Shown here one piece after another: positions 31,201 to 48,149 of a DNA stretch of 64,000 nt (position 1 is its first letter; each line of letters starts with the position of its first letter). The DNA comes from Branchiostoma lanceolatum (Eukaryota; Chordata; Leptocardii; Amphioxiformes; Branchiostomatidae). A model generated the notes under the pieces. The model had not been told where the DNA came from, searched no databases, and saw nothing but the letters and a program-made list of their open reading frames with translations. The translations under genes and the position numbers were made by a program. The stretch spans positions 9,615,501-9,679,500 of the forward strand of contig NC_089727.1 in assembly GCF_035083965.1 (NCBI RefSeq), given 5' to 3'.

Positions 31201-33908
31201 GCGGGTCTGGCTTCTCCAGCTTCGGCTTCTTGTGCTCTTTGTTCAGGTCAGTCAGGTCCTGCTTGAGCTGATACAACAGAGGAAATGCTATAATTCAAGT
31301 GTGTTTTATCATTAGTATCAATTCAAAGGACTTTAATAACTGTAACTTTTTGCAATTTATGTCAGTTGGATCATTTACAGATACCAATTATGTTAATGTG
31401 GATGTAATTTGCATCATCAATGCAAAATTGTCATAACTCATTTAAAAGGTAAATTGTAGGAATTTCACACTTCTGGCATGTGCACATATCCAGGCATAGT
31501 TTATGTAAATGTGGAAGGTATGAGATCTTTGAACTCTTGTTTTTAATGCAAATATAGATTGTCACTCTATTTTCATATCAATGAAGCAGGCAGGTGCCGA
31601 CTGCCATGTTGGTGTCCCTATTTATTCTCCAAGCAGAGGTTTTGGTCGGCTGGGGTAGTAGTGGCCGGGGGGTTTTAACATTGCCTTACAGGAGGCAATG
31701 TTAAAACCCCCCCGGCCACTACCACCCCAGCCGACCAAAACCTCTGCTTGGAGAATAGTCCCTGTTTACATTTTAATGGATCATAGGGCAAGCGTACATT
31801 GTTGTATTTTATCAGCTAGTTTCTAAGTTCTCTTCTTGCATTCTCTTCTTTAAGCTGTAGACATTTGATAGTGTTTATTTGAGAAGATCAGAGGATACTC
31901 AAATGCCCCAAAATACTTCAGCTATGATTCACTGAAATGCTAATAGGGACACCAACATGGCAGCAGACACAGTGATGACATCATGTGACAATGCAATGTA
32001 ACTGTAAACATTGAAATGTTTGCATTGGTTTCATTTTCGTGAAAACCTCTTCACTGGGAATATGTGTTTCCTGAGTATTGCTAGCTACTGCACTATAGAA
32101 TTGTTTCAACCTCAAACTTAAAACACAGCAAAAACCTTCCTTTCCCTTCTACCATGAAATCGAGTTCCCACAAAAATTACTGAATTCACAGTACCTTCTC
32201 CAGACTCCTCTTGTCTGGCTGTTTTTTCGGCGGGTCTGGTGTGGATCTTCCAGTGCTGCTGCCGCTCAGAGAGGGGGACCGTCGCTCCTTCTGTCCCGGA
32301 ACCATCAGCCTGCTCATCTGTCCATGGGGCGATCCCTTCCTCCCCTCTACATCCTGTAATGGTTAACACTTTGGTTAGGAGTGCTATGTATAACAATATA
32401 ACAAACGTGTACAATCAAACCTGTACTAGTTATCACCTCTTCTAGCTAGCCTGAGTACCATCCTTCGTAGTGACTGCTGGCTCAATGCTTTTATGCTCAA
32501 TGCTAACCATGATTAGCAAGCGAAAACCATGAAGCCAGCGGTCACTACAGAGGATGGTACTCAGGCTACACCTCTGCATAAGGACCACCTTGCCATTGTG
32601 GCCACTGTTTGGTGGGCCTTTTGATTATTTTTGTCATTGACTCAAGCGTTAAGAATTGTGTCTGTACTGACCACCTACGACCAATTTCTTCAAGTCCCTT
32701 GGGTGGTCAATACAGAAAGGCCTATATAGTCCTGGGATAACAAAGAACAATCCATACTTGTTAAATTGAGAGGCAAATAAAATGGTTCATTGTGTACAAT
32801 GGTTTACAACATAATATTTCTTAAAAATGCATTTTTATTGGATATATAGAATAGACCGATCCCATAGCCCACCTGTCAAAAAGTTCAATAGAGCAAAATG
32901 AAAACATAAAAATGCAAAAATTTGACAGGCATGCAGCCAATCTCTCATTGGTCAGACCGCTAATTGCTACTCTCTCATTGGTTGAACAGCTAATTGTGAT
33001 GGGCAGTCAGGATCGGTCTTTTCTCAAGGAATCTTTCTCTAGTCTACGATGCATTCAGCACACTGCACTCTCTATGCTACAAGAAGGGATTGTTTAACTC
33101 TATTCCAAGCAAAGACTAATTGGTTAGCAGAGGACAGAAGGAGAAAGAGATTGTAGGTGCAAAACCAAGGCACACAAGAGAGAAAAGTCACACTTGTCCG
33201 TTGACCTGTGCTTTCTCCTCAACTTGTGATTTCCCACCCACAGTGTCAGCTGATGGAGAATCCTCCACCTCAGGGGTACAAGAAGCAACAGTGTTACACT
33301 CCGCTTATTGTGCATGGACATGGTTCTCATTCATATAGGATAAAGTGGTCTGTGATTGGCTGTGATGGGTCAGATGACATGGTGCATGTTATGACTTTCT
33401 ATTTTGATTTGTGATGGGTTGGGTCAAGTCATTCTATGGAGGGTCATAATTTGTCAGTTGGTTTACCTCTATATTGTATTTGGTAGATTCCAATATGGCT
33501 GACCCATGACATCACAAACCAACATGGCAGCGCCCACGGGCCCAAGGCTAAAACAGAACATATCTATATATGTAAATACACGGGCCATAAAATTACCCGA
33601 CAATACTAGTAAATAATACCATCTGCTAGCATGTTCTGCCAAACTACTTGTACCTTTGTGCTTGTCAATCAAAACCTTTATGTCACATATAATATTTTCA
33701 CAAGGCCTGTCCATAATTTTTGGGAACTCAACCATACCTTGTCAAGCTTTCCCGCCATTACTGATGATGAAGATGTGCCAAGCGACGGAGACGACTTGTT
33801 GAGTGCAGCATCGACCAGAGCCTTCAGTTTGTCTGTAGAGTCCTTACTCTTGGAGCGGAGGTAGCCCAAGGCCTTTATAAACACCGGATCCAACTCAAAC
33901 GTAGCCAT
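28219..33908 (-). CDS. INTS12: INTS12: Integrator complex subunit 12 (PHD finger)
   Basis: Exons from the 5' end: 33738-33908, 33194-33268, 32195-32353, 31068-31267, 30486-30552, 30160-30252, 29126-29251, 28219-28704. They join in phase to 458 aa (human 462). Integrator is a nuclear complex that cleaves nascent snRNA and terminates pol II transcripts. The N-terminal helix [20 protein letters not shown], which in the family is the Integrator-anchoring end, is clear. A central acidic stretch ([20 protein letters not shown]) leads into a C4HC3 PHD finger built from three exons: [23 protein letters not shown] and [11 protein letters not shown] Ser/Gly/Lys-rich tail ends in [20 protein letters not shown]. 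Exon 2 is the least certain join (donor CAA/gtgtga), but its 25 codons keep the frame. Polyadenylation signal at 27785-27790. Confidence 0.95.
31601..31963. mobile_element. MITE with CTGCCATGTTGGTGTCCCTA ends, carrying a second MITE
   Basis: Left end CTGCCATGTTGGTGTCCCTA and right end TAGGGACACCAACATGGCAG are perfect inverted copies in the INTS12 intron between exons 3 and 4. A second hairpin element (31626-31754) sits just inside the left end. A related copy is at 53041-53274. Confidence 0.88.
31626..31754. mobile_element. Palindromic MITE, TCTCCAAGCAGA family (copy 3), nested
   Basis: A nearly perfect palindrome of 129 bp: TCTCCAAGCAGAGGTTTTGG, then GTCGGCTGGGG, TAGTGGCCGGGGGGTTTTAA, centre CATTGCCTTACAGGAGGCAATG, and the mirrored arm to CCTCTGCTTGGAGA. 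It interrupts the element at 31601-31963, so it is younger than its host. Confidence 0.93.
32447..32568. mobile_element. Hairpin MITE with TAGCCTGAGTACCATCCT ends
   Basis: Left arm TAGCCTGAGTACCATCCTTC then GTAGTGACTGCTGGCT; the right arm is the near-perfect reverse complement, ending ATGGTACTCAGGCTA. About 122 bp, in an INTS12 intron, non-coding. Confidence 0.88.
32575..32725. repeat. Dispersed GACCACCT-type repeat fragment
   Basis: Contains GCATAAGGACCACCTTGCCA, TTGACTCAAGCGTTAA and GACCACCTACGACC. It matches the middle of a similar stretch at 59250-59460 (CATAAGGACCACCTGGAC, TTGACACAAGCATTAA) and more weakly 50884-51049. Probably fragments of a DNA transposon family. Confidence 0.65.
32851..33020. 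mobile_element. MITE, AATAGACCGATCC family, with both ends
   Basis: Left end ATAGACCGATCCCATAGCCC, right end CAGGATCGGTCTT. The inside carries CATGCAGCCAATCTCTCATT and ATTGGTTGAACAGCTAATTG, a core shared with seven other copies in the window. About 170 bp, INTS12 intron 2. Confidence 0.85.
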
Positions 33909-34366
33909 GATTTACTGCGTTGAGTTAGTCGGTGTTAAACTTGTAACAGTCGGCGAACTCGCGACCGTTTTCCTCTATCTCCTTCCAAAGATGATGTGGA
34001 ATAGCGCACATTTTTTGAGGGGTGCTTACAATATATTTTTGATTCTGACAAAAACTAAGATTTTGTCAATATTCTAGAAAAAAAATTTGAAGATTTATAT
34101 ATTTTTTAAGAAATATAGACTTAAGATTTTCTGATTGTTAACAGTTACTGACAAATTACATGTTTTAGACATATTTGAATCGACTATTCTGGTAGTCAAA
34201 GGTCATAATTGTAGCGGAGGATGATGGGAAACCAAGATGGCTACCTTTGGGTAGAATTTTTGACAATTTCTGGAAATTCTTCATATTTCTGGCTTTATAT
34301 GCTGTAAGGGACAAATTTTATTAGAGAAACTACTTGTCTTCTGTACAAACATATACCTGGGCAGTG
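33909..34366. promoter_or_regulatory. Shared divergent promoter of INTS12 and OXSM
   Basis: 458 bp separate the two start codons, which point away from each other. The interval is AT-rich in its centre with no clear TATA box placed for either gene. Transcription in both directions from this gap is inferred from spacing alone. Confidence 0.6.
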
Positions 34367-35764
34367 ATGACTGCATTACGTACTAGAATGTCTCTTCTAG
34401 CCGTTTCCAAAGCCTTCGTGTCAACGTTGGGGAGGGCGCAAAAGGCTTTCCGACCTTTCTCAACGTCCACCAGTCATTCGTCCCCCGAAAGCAAGAGAGT
34501 GGTTGTGACGGGGCTTGGACTCGTGACTCCGCTTGGAACGGGGATAAAGAACGTGTGGTCAAGGTTACTCAACGGAGAGTGCGGTATCACGGCTGTACAG
34601 GGCCCTGGGTATGAGAAGATTCCGTGTCAAGTTGCAGCTCACGTTCCCAGGGGAGCAGAGGAAGGGCAGTTCAACGAGGACGACTTTGTTTCAACGTCCG
34701 ATAAACGTGCCATGGCAGACGGCATGATCTTCGCTCTCGCAGCTGCCGACGAAGCCCTGAAGGATGCGAAATGGAAGCCAGAATCTGAAGAAGATAGCAA
34801 CATGACAGGTGTCGCCATTGGGACTGGTATGGTCAGTTTACAGGACATTGTGGACACTGGTGTTGCCCTTCGAGAAAGGGGCTACAATAGAGTTAGTCCG
34901 TACTTTGTTCCGAAAATCCTTGTCAACCTAGCAGCAGGGCATGTCAGCATGAGGTACAACCTGAAAGGACCAAATCACGCTGTGTCTACCGCATGCACCA
35001 CGGGACTGCACGCCATCGGCGATGCGTACAGGTTCATCAAGTTTGGAGATGCTGATGTTATGGTTGCCGGTGGTACAGAGGCAAGTATCAATCCACTGGC
35101 ATTCGCTGGATTCAGCAGGGCAAGGGCTTTGACAACCAAGTTTAACGACGACCCAAGGACAGCGTCTAGGCCATTCCATCCGGAGAGAGACGGTTTTGTG
35201 ATGGGCGAAGGAGCTGGCATTGTGGTTCTGGAGGAATACGGTCATGCCAAGAGGAGGGGTGCGACCATGTATGCTGAAGTTCTAGGTTACGGGCTGTCGG
35301 GTGATGCAAGTCACATGACGGCACCTTCCGAGACTGGAGATGGAGCCATGAGGTGCATGAGGAGGGCTATGCAATGTGCCGGAGTCACCCCCTCTGAAGT
35401 GACATACATCAATGCCCACGCTACCTCCACGCCTCTTGGAGATGCTGTTGAAAACACTGCAATCAAAACAATATTCAACAGCTATACATCATCCTTGGCT
35501 GTTTCATCAACAAAGGGTGCAGTTGGCCACCTGTTAGGTGCTGCAGGTGCAGTGGAAGCCATTTTCACCATTCTAGCCTGTGCAGACGGAATGCTACCAC
35601 CAACACTTAACTTGACCAAGGTTGACAAAGGCTTTGACCTGAACTATGTTCCCTGTAAGGCCCAAGAGTGGAAGATAAAGGAGAGAAGGAAAAGGGTTGC
35701 GTTGACAAACTCTTTTGGATTTGGTGGGACAAATGCGTCTATATGTATCAGTAGCATCAATTAA
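34367..35764 (+). CDS. OXSM: OXSM: mitochondrial 3-oxoacyl-ACP synthase (KAS II type)
   Basis: One intronless frame of 465 aa (human 459). It condenses malonyl-ACP with acyl-ACP in mitochondrial fatty acid synthesis, the route that feeds lipoic acid. The N-terminus ([17 protein letters not shown]) is basic and Ser/Ala-rich, as a mitochondrial targeting signal should be. Then [16 protein letters not shown] opens the thiolase-fold core. The Cys-His-His triad is present: Cys210 in VSTACTTG, His351 in [11 protein letters not shown] and His388 in [11 protein letters not shown]. The C-terminus has [11 protein letters not shown]. The frame opens upstream of 34367 only with non-ATG codons, so the first ATG is used; a second at residue 9 is possible. 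AATAAA at 35952-35957. Head-to-head with INTS12. Confidence 0.96.
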   Translation: MTALRTRMSLLAVSKAFVSTLGRAQKAFRPFSTSTSHSSPESKRVVVTGLGLVTPLGTGIKNVWSRLLNGECGITAVQGPGYEKIPCQVAAHVPRGAEEGQFNEDDFVSTSDKRAMADGMIFALAAADEALKDAKWKPESEEDSNMTGVAIGTGMVSLQDIVDTGVALRERGYNRVSPYFVPKILVNLAAGHVSMRYNLKGPNHAVSTACTTGLHAIGDAYRFIKFGDADVMVAGGTEASINPLAFAGFSRARALTTKFNDDPRTASRPFHPERDGFVMGEGAGIVVLEEYGHAKRRGATMYAEVLGYGLSGDASHMTAPSETGDGAMRCMRRAMQCAGVTPSEVTYINAHATSTPLGDAVENTAIKTIFNSYTSSLAVSSTKGAVGHLLGAAGAVEAIFTILACADGMLPPTLNLTKVDKGFDLNYVPCKAQEWKIKERRKRVALTNSFGFGGTNASICISSIN

Positions 35765-36875
35765 CAGAACTGGGCATGTCTGGCTAGTGATTTTTGCTTT
35801 AGAAATACATAGAACAATGTTTGGTCAGCCAAAAGTAGCAATGACTAGCCATGTTTGAAATGGTATTAATGGTAATCTCATTTTGATCTCTATCTTTGCA
35901 ATTACATACAAGTAATGATGAAGCAAAGGTACATGTATAACAATGTTTGGAAATAAAAATGTACTTGAGTTGTCAACCTCATCCAGTGTGATGAGATTGT
36001 CTGTGTTTTTTAATTTTTTTATTGAAAGACACAAGCCTATGGTCATGAGAGAACTTAGGCTTCATTTATGCCAAATACACACAAAATCTTATTGCCTGGA
36101 TGTCTAACCTTCATCAAAATTACTAGCTCATTCAATGGGCTATGGAATAAAAGGGGTATGGAATAAAAAGACAGTTTGTAGTGTCCAAGGTATTTCTTTT
36201 GAATTCAAAACAAACTATTCAGACAGCAAACATATTGTCATATATGAATGATTGAATGGTTTATTGAACTTTAAGAAAGAACATTGCAGCCACAGGCTGA
36301 ATAGATAAAGCAAATTTCATTACATGTATACATTATGACTGAGTGAATATATACATAATACATAATATCTAGTACTTTACTATTTTCTTTAATAACTAGA
36401 TTAAACCACATCAAGCTTTATACATCAAAATTGAACTTCGAGTTCCATATATAGCTTTCTACTTTCTTTACTTTCTTTACATGACAGTGAAAAGCAGCAA
36501 AAAGTAAAATGGATTGTCCTCATTTTATACAAAATATATACTACATGTAGTAGTAGTACTTGTATGCATGGATATTGTAGTCCATATAGACTCATACATA
36601 GGCCTAAAGGCACAATAGGTAAGAATGCTTAACATCTTTGAAACTTGGAGAAAAAAAATATTTACTGGTCTATTTCCTATAGAGTTTACCTGATGAGAAG
36701 CAAAAATCACAGTTACTGAGTAAGTCCATTACTTTATGTTTCAGTCACTTAATTATCCATTACACATCATAATGTATATTGATATATGCTGAAGCAGTGT
36801 ATTATGTGTGTCTTCACTGAGTCTCTCTGCAACCTTAAATACCAGTAGTCCTTCAAAACAACCACACAGTGGGTA
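35765..36875. other. Convergent 3' flanks of OXSM and SPART
   Basis: AT-rich non-coding DNA. The OXSM polyadenylation signal is at 35952-35957 and the SPART signal (AATAAA on the minus strand) at 36260-36265. That leaves about 300 bp between the two transcript ends. No further gene is seen. Confidence 0.7.
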
Positions 36876-39800
36876 CTAAAGCATGTTCCCCATGGCCCCC
36901 CCTGCAGCACCCCCAGCTGCCCCTCCCCCCTCTCCATCTGGACCCCCTTTCCCCATACCAGACGGGTCCCCACTACCAGCACCCTTGTTCCTCCTCATGT
37001 CTTCTATCGCAGCCTTTCCTGCATCCTTTGCTGTTCTCTTGAGAATGGCCTTGATGCCGATGTCATCCATGTAGTGCCACGCTAGTCCAGCATTTCCCAC
37101 TGTGTTGACGGCATCGTCTGCTACCCTCCCAGCCTGGGTACCATATCTGTGGAGGAAGAGGTCATACATCATCATCATATTTCTTACTCTTAAATCAAAG
37201 AGTAAGTCATACAACTGGAAAGAAAGGCTAATGTGTACGTATCAGAATGTGAAAGAATCATTGAGCCAGAAAAATATTACCATCCATGATCACATTAGAA
37301 TGTAGTCAAGCTTGAACCAGTCTCTACTGATCATTCACTTCGATTTTTTAATTTAATAAAATCAATGAATTATAATCCAACAATGTCCAACATCTTCAGA
37401 AGAAAGGACGTAAAAGCATACAAATCAGAGTATAGATGCTAAAAGGTGTATATTACATGTAATGATATCCTGTGATGTAAAATGTCTTACTTGTGTTCAA
37501 CAGTTTCCACTGTAGCATTACCAATGTTCTTGGCAATAGACACAGCTGCCGCCTCTAGGGCTATGTAGACTGTGCTGAAGGCTGGGAAGAATAAAGTCAA
37601 AATCACATGTCAAGATAATCAAATTAACACTACCTGTCATGTCATTGTGCTACCTATCAATATCAAAATAAGGTCTAGTTGTTGCCTCTTTCTTAGAAAA
37701 TCATCTGTGTAGATTTATTGTATTTGCAAAGTTTTGTTTTAACCTGAAATTGAAAAGGAATAGAATATTTCACTGCATATTCATTTAACGAACATAATTA
37801 CATGGAATACAGAATTAGAATATTTTCAAACTAAATCCAATACTATATGCCCTGTCCCTGAGGCATTGCCAAAAATGTACCATACCTTGTAATCCACCTG
37901 CTGCAACCTCTACAACTCCATCCATTGTTTTCTTCTTCTTCCCATCTGTGTCATCCTTCACACTGTCTGGGAGGAGCTGGGTGCCCACCCTCTTCACATG
38001 GGGCGCCAGCTCACGTCCAACCCTCAAGGTCAGGTCTCTCACAGCTATCACCACAGCCTTGGTCACTTTCAAGGTCACATGGGTCGTAGCCCTCGCAACC
38101 TATAATTGAAAAAAGGGAGAAAAAAGGTTAAAACCCTTCCCATACCTTATGGTTGTCAGGGCTCGAAGTTAACTATGTCCCTATGTCCCGGGGCCACCAA
38201 AATTTGACCTGGGACAACTCAAAAATCAATTTGGGACACATTTGGGACAATCAGGGCTCCTGAGTGCCACTGTGCTCCTCCCTTGTGAAACTGTATACTG
38301 GTCCCACCCACTGTTTTTGGTGTGGTACTAGTCTTCTCAAAATCAATCATCATTTATCACTCAGCATAGTGAAAGGAAAGCCTGTCCCAGCTAGGCTGTG
38401 GCACATGTCTGCTCCCCTGACAGGGGGTCAGCAGAGGGATGGTCACACCTCATTTACTTGATTAAGGTTTGCCCTGCAAGATTAGAAATCAAACATTTTC
38501 GGATTTATTCTACCTCCCCAAGAGCCACCGCATCAATGAAGTCTTTAAACTCTGCAGAATTATGCTTTTTCTTTTATAACCTATTAAAATACATTATTTC
38601 AGGTTGTTAACAATATTTCTGGTTGTTAACTTTGTTGAAACTTGTGTTTACTACTGAGTGTATATACCTTTGTATGTATTATATTTTTCAAATTTCATGC
38701 AATTTTCTATTTTACAATACACAATTTTGTATATAACTAAAAAAAAATATTCTAACACAGATTGGCTTGGGCTCAGGTCCTGACTTGAGTATAGGTCCAA
38801 ACCTGAACATGAACCTCTGGAACTGAATGCAGACCAGACACTAAGTTCATATCTTTGGCCCTGGTTGGGACACTTCAGGACACTTTCGGGACAGTTGAAA
38901 TCCACTTTTGGGACAATGTTGGGACAGTAGGGGAAAAAGTTAATTTCGAGGCCTGGTTGTTCCCATCTCCATTTCTATAGCCCCTGGGCTACACAGTTGT
39001 GAAAGTACTACAGGGGGCTGGTCCACTGGTAGTGGTGTCACTGCTGTGTGTTCAACTACGTAAATACCATACTCTTTCCCATAAATACTGAGTGCTAAAG
39101 CAGCATGAACCATTCCAAAATAAAAGTCTTTGGTATGACCTGGCCTGGATTAAAACCCACAATACAAAGCAAGTACTAGTACTCTACCCACTACTAGTAC
39201 TTTAGTAGGCTATTGCACTGGCACTGCAAAGTCACATGACATACACTTGTCTTTGCACATTGACCTTAGTTACATACTATACTGTACTGTACATAGCCTG
39301 TATAGCGCTTAAGCTTAAACATAATCTGGATGGAGTTCTGACTAACCTGAGCTCCCTTGACATATTTGGGGTCAACCTCGGCAGGTTTCTCGTCAGGCCT
39401 GATGTGCTCCTTCAGCTTTGCCGTACCCTTGGTCACCAGCTTTCCTGTCAGTTCAGCTCCTTTGGTTGCTCCCCATGAAACCCACTCAGCTCCTGAGAAC
39501 ATTAAAAATACAGACTTGCTTCAATTTGAGGATGAGTGTTATTATCAGTAAGCCTACAGCTGACATCTACCTAACACTGTAACAGTAAGGAGAAACAATA
39601 GCTAATTAAAATACTTACATCCAATAACAGTATACATGATAAGATGTAAATGTATAACAAGGTAACAGCAAACCAAAAATCATGAAAATCCATTCATCCC
39701 TTCTTCACTTATCCTGTTCCCAAGTTTCAACAAAAACATACCTGCAGTACCAAGAAAATTAGATATGATGCCCAAACCAACACCATTTATTCCTGAGCCC

Positions 39801-41211
39801 CAAAATTACCAAAATATATGACCTCTGCATGTTCAGAACTAAATGAGATACCAAAACTGGAAGTTTTCCTGCAATACCATAGTTAGGAGGCCCATAATAG
39901 AAATTGTCCTTAATTTTTTGTTTTGTCAACATGAAGTATTGACAAGAATGAATTCGTACCAACAACTAGCCCCTTGGACACCTTCTGGCTCCACTGAGGC
40001 ACCTCTTTGTTGGCTGTAGGCTCTTCATGCCTTTCTGGAGCGACTTCAGGTCTCTGTGGAGCTACTTCTGGTCTCCTCGGAGCAACTGCAGGTCTCTCCG
40101 GAGCAACTTCTGGTCTCCTTGGAGCAACTTCTGGTCTCTGTGGAGCGACTTGAGGTCTCCGTGGAGCTTCCGCTGGGGGTGCTGTTGGTACTGTGCCCCT
40201 GGCTCCAACCACCTGAGTCAGGTCTCCAACACCAGCCTCTCCAACCCCCGCCTGAGCCTCAGGAGGCTGTGTATGGAGTTGTGAGTACTCCTGTAGTAGG
40301 CTCTGAAACTGTGCCTGCTGCACACCATCAACTTCTGAGGAGATGACAACCCCCACACATGACCCGTACTGTCCGGACAGGACATCGGGGAACATGTAGG
40401 CACCGTTGTTGCTGTGCAGGGTAGGTGATTGGCCAGGAACGAGAGGGTACAACCAATCAGAGACTTGAAGGAAGGTTGTGTTCTGCTCGGGAATTTTGAC
40501 GACTCTAAGCGGGCCTGGGTAAGAAGGGGCACTGACATGACCATCTGGACTGACGTAGAATATCTGTACACCATCTGGGATGCACAGGAGTTCGTCAGCA
40601 TCAGTGAAGACATTACTTCTCCCTGATGCCTCCTCCTCGGACAAGATACTGTCTCCTAGGGAGATAAAGTCTCGCTCGTCAGCCGTAGACCCCGCTGAGA
40701 TGTGACCTCGCGGAACCATCTCTGAGTATGCAGGGGGCAAATCATTATCTACTTGTGTGGAGGTGGATGGTGCTCCAGGGGTTACTGATGAGGGTGGGGG
40801 AGGGCGTGTCGGTGGGGCTACCGGTCTCGTAGTGGCAGGTGCTGAAGGCTCGCTTTCACTTGGTGGTGCGGTAGGTTCAACTGGCCCGGTAAGCCCGTTC
40901 TGCTGTGGCGCCATCATCGGCTCTAAATACTCAAGCCTGGCTTTAACCTGAGCCAAAGACCTTGTCATCTTACTTCGAAGTTTCGTGGCTTCTTGTCTGT
41001 CACACTGGATTTGGAACCCCTTTTCCAAGTGGTGACGTGCTCGCTGGTACAGCTCCACAGCTTTGGCTACGTCCCCGCTCTCGTCAGAAGTCAGGGCCTG
41101 GTCTACGTAGATGAACGCATCGTGACATTCCCTCTTCAACGCTTGGTACTGCTCCTCTTCGGTACTAGAACTTTCTGCCCTCCCCCCTCTTTCCATAACT
41201 TGAGCGTCCAT
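36876..41211 (-). CDS. SPART: SPART (spartin): MIT and senescence-domain protein
   Basis: Exons from the 5' end: 39960-41211, 39347-39492, 37886-38099, 37491-37581, 36876-37146. They join in phase to 657 aa (human 666). Spartin acts at endosomes, lipid droplets and the midbody, and binds ESCRT-III through its MIT domain. The N-terminal MIT helices are visible (YQALKRECHDAFIYVDQALT to SKMTRSLAQVKARLEYLEP). Next come a Pro-rich stretch and a conserved beta-rich middle (DGVQIFYVSPDGHVSAPSYP, then FLQVSDWLYPLVPGQ). The C-terminal senescence domain follows: GAEWVSWGATKGAELTGKLV, RELAPHVKRVGTQLLPDSVK, YGTQAGRVADDAVNTVGNAG. The tail is Gly/Ala-rich. The start is the first ATG of the frame. Odd: a tandem RPEVAP-type repeat of about 45 residues before the senescence domain. 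Confidence 0.95.
38157..38955. mobile_element. Non-autonomous hAT-like element with CAGGGCTCGAA ends
   Basis: Left end CAGGGCTCGAAGTTAACT and right end AGTTAATTTCGAGGCCTG are inverted copies 799 bp apart in a SPART intron. GGTTGT flanks both sides and may be part of a target duplication. The inside is rich in GGGACA words near both ends and encodes nothing recognisable. A solitary similar end, CAGGGCTCGAAATTCATTTT, lies at about 50269. Confidence 0.7.
40030..40165 (-). repeat. In-frame 21-bp tandem repeat inside SPART exon 1
   Basis: About six units on the coding strand encode variants of RPEVAPR/Q/E (for example QRPEVAPRRPEVAPERPAVA). On the plus strand the units appear as TGGAGCAACTTCTGGTCTC-like words. 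Codons differ by a few substitutions, as expected of a coding minisatellite. Confidence 0.9.
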
Positions 41212-42149
41212 CTTGGATTTCCCTTTTTCCAAACCCGGAAGTTAACGTTGACAGCTCCTTCTAGTCTTAGATTCGTTAGTGTTGTTGAACTACGCCTTCC
41301 TTGGGTTCTTATATGTTTATCTCAGGATACATGAGTCAGATAAAAGGTGCAGAAATATACCAGGTGTCAACATTAGTCACCCGACGACATCTCGTGAGCC
41401 TGACGGCATTTGTTGTCGTGACGTCATCGGCGGACTACACGTAGCAAAGTTGGGGATGTTCATTTTTATTTTGTGAAGCTTATCTGACATTGCAGAATTT
41501 CAAAAGAATTTCTTTCTTTTCAATCTGAGTATATAAAATTGGATCTTTGACAAATTTCTTTTTAGTCGTGAATTTCTTGCAGAAAATATAAAAATCGCAA
41601 GTTATCACCCCTGTCTGCTCGATCTATATAATATTCCAATGAACCATCATGGAGGACAAATCTGCAAGTCTCTGAGTGATTGCTGTGGTTGTGCAGTCTA
41701 TCGGCTGTTCCCGAAGCCTCAAAAGCTGAAAGCCTTGCTTACTGGCCGGTCTGCATCGGTGGCAAGCTAGGGAATTCAAAAGGACGGTTCTTTCTTTGGT
41801 AAATGCCTCCATATGGTTGTACCTTTGCATAATTTGTTTTGTGGAAAAATTATTATGAGCCTTAGCTAGTCCGATTCTACTTTGTTATGAAATTGCATAT
41901 TTCTCAAGTAAAATGCTGTTTTTTTTTCTGTACCAGATACGGAGGGTTTTCTGAGGCAACTCGTGTCTGTCTGCAAATCAAACTTGCTACCAGTGCCCCA
42001 AGTAAAGAATACATAATTGAGTCAAGTCTCCAAAGCATGTGATCTCGAGTCATGTGATTTGATTGACAGTTCAACAAACCTGGCAAGCTTTACATCTGGA
42101 CTGATAGTAAAACTTTATTCAGAGTCTTTCCCGTACTCGTGAGGTCGCC
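41212..42149. promoter_or_regulatory. Divergent intergenic region between SPART and TMEM184C
   Basis: 938 bp separate the two start codons. No coding gene or repeat was recognised. A shared promoter is possible, but the gap is longer than for the two other head-to-head pairs in the window. Confidence 0.45.
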
Positions 42150-48149
<6,000 letters not shown>

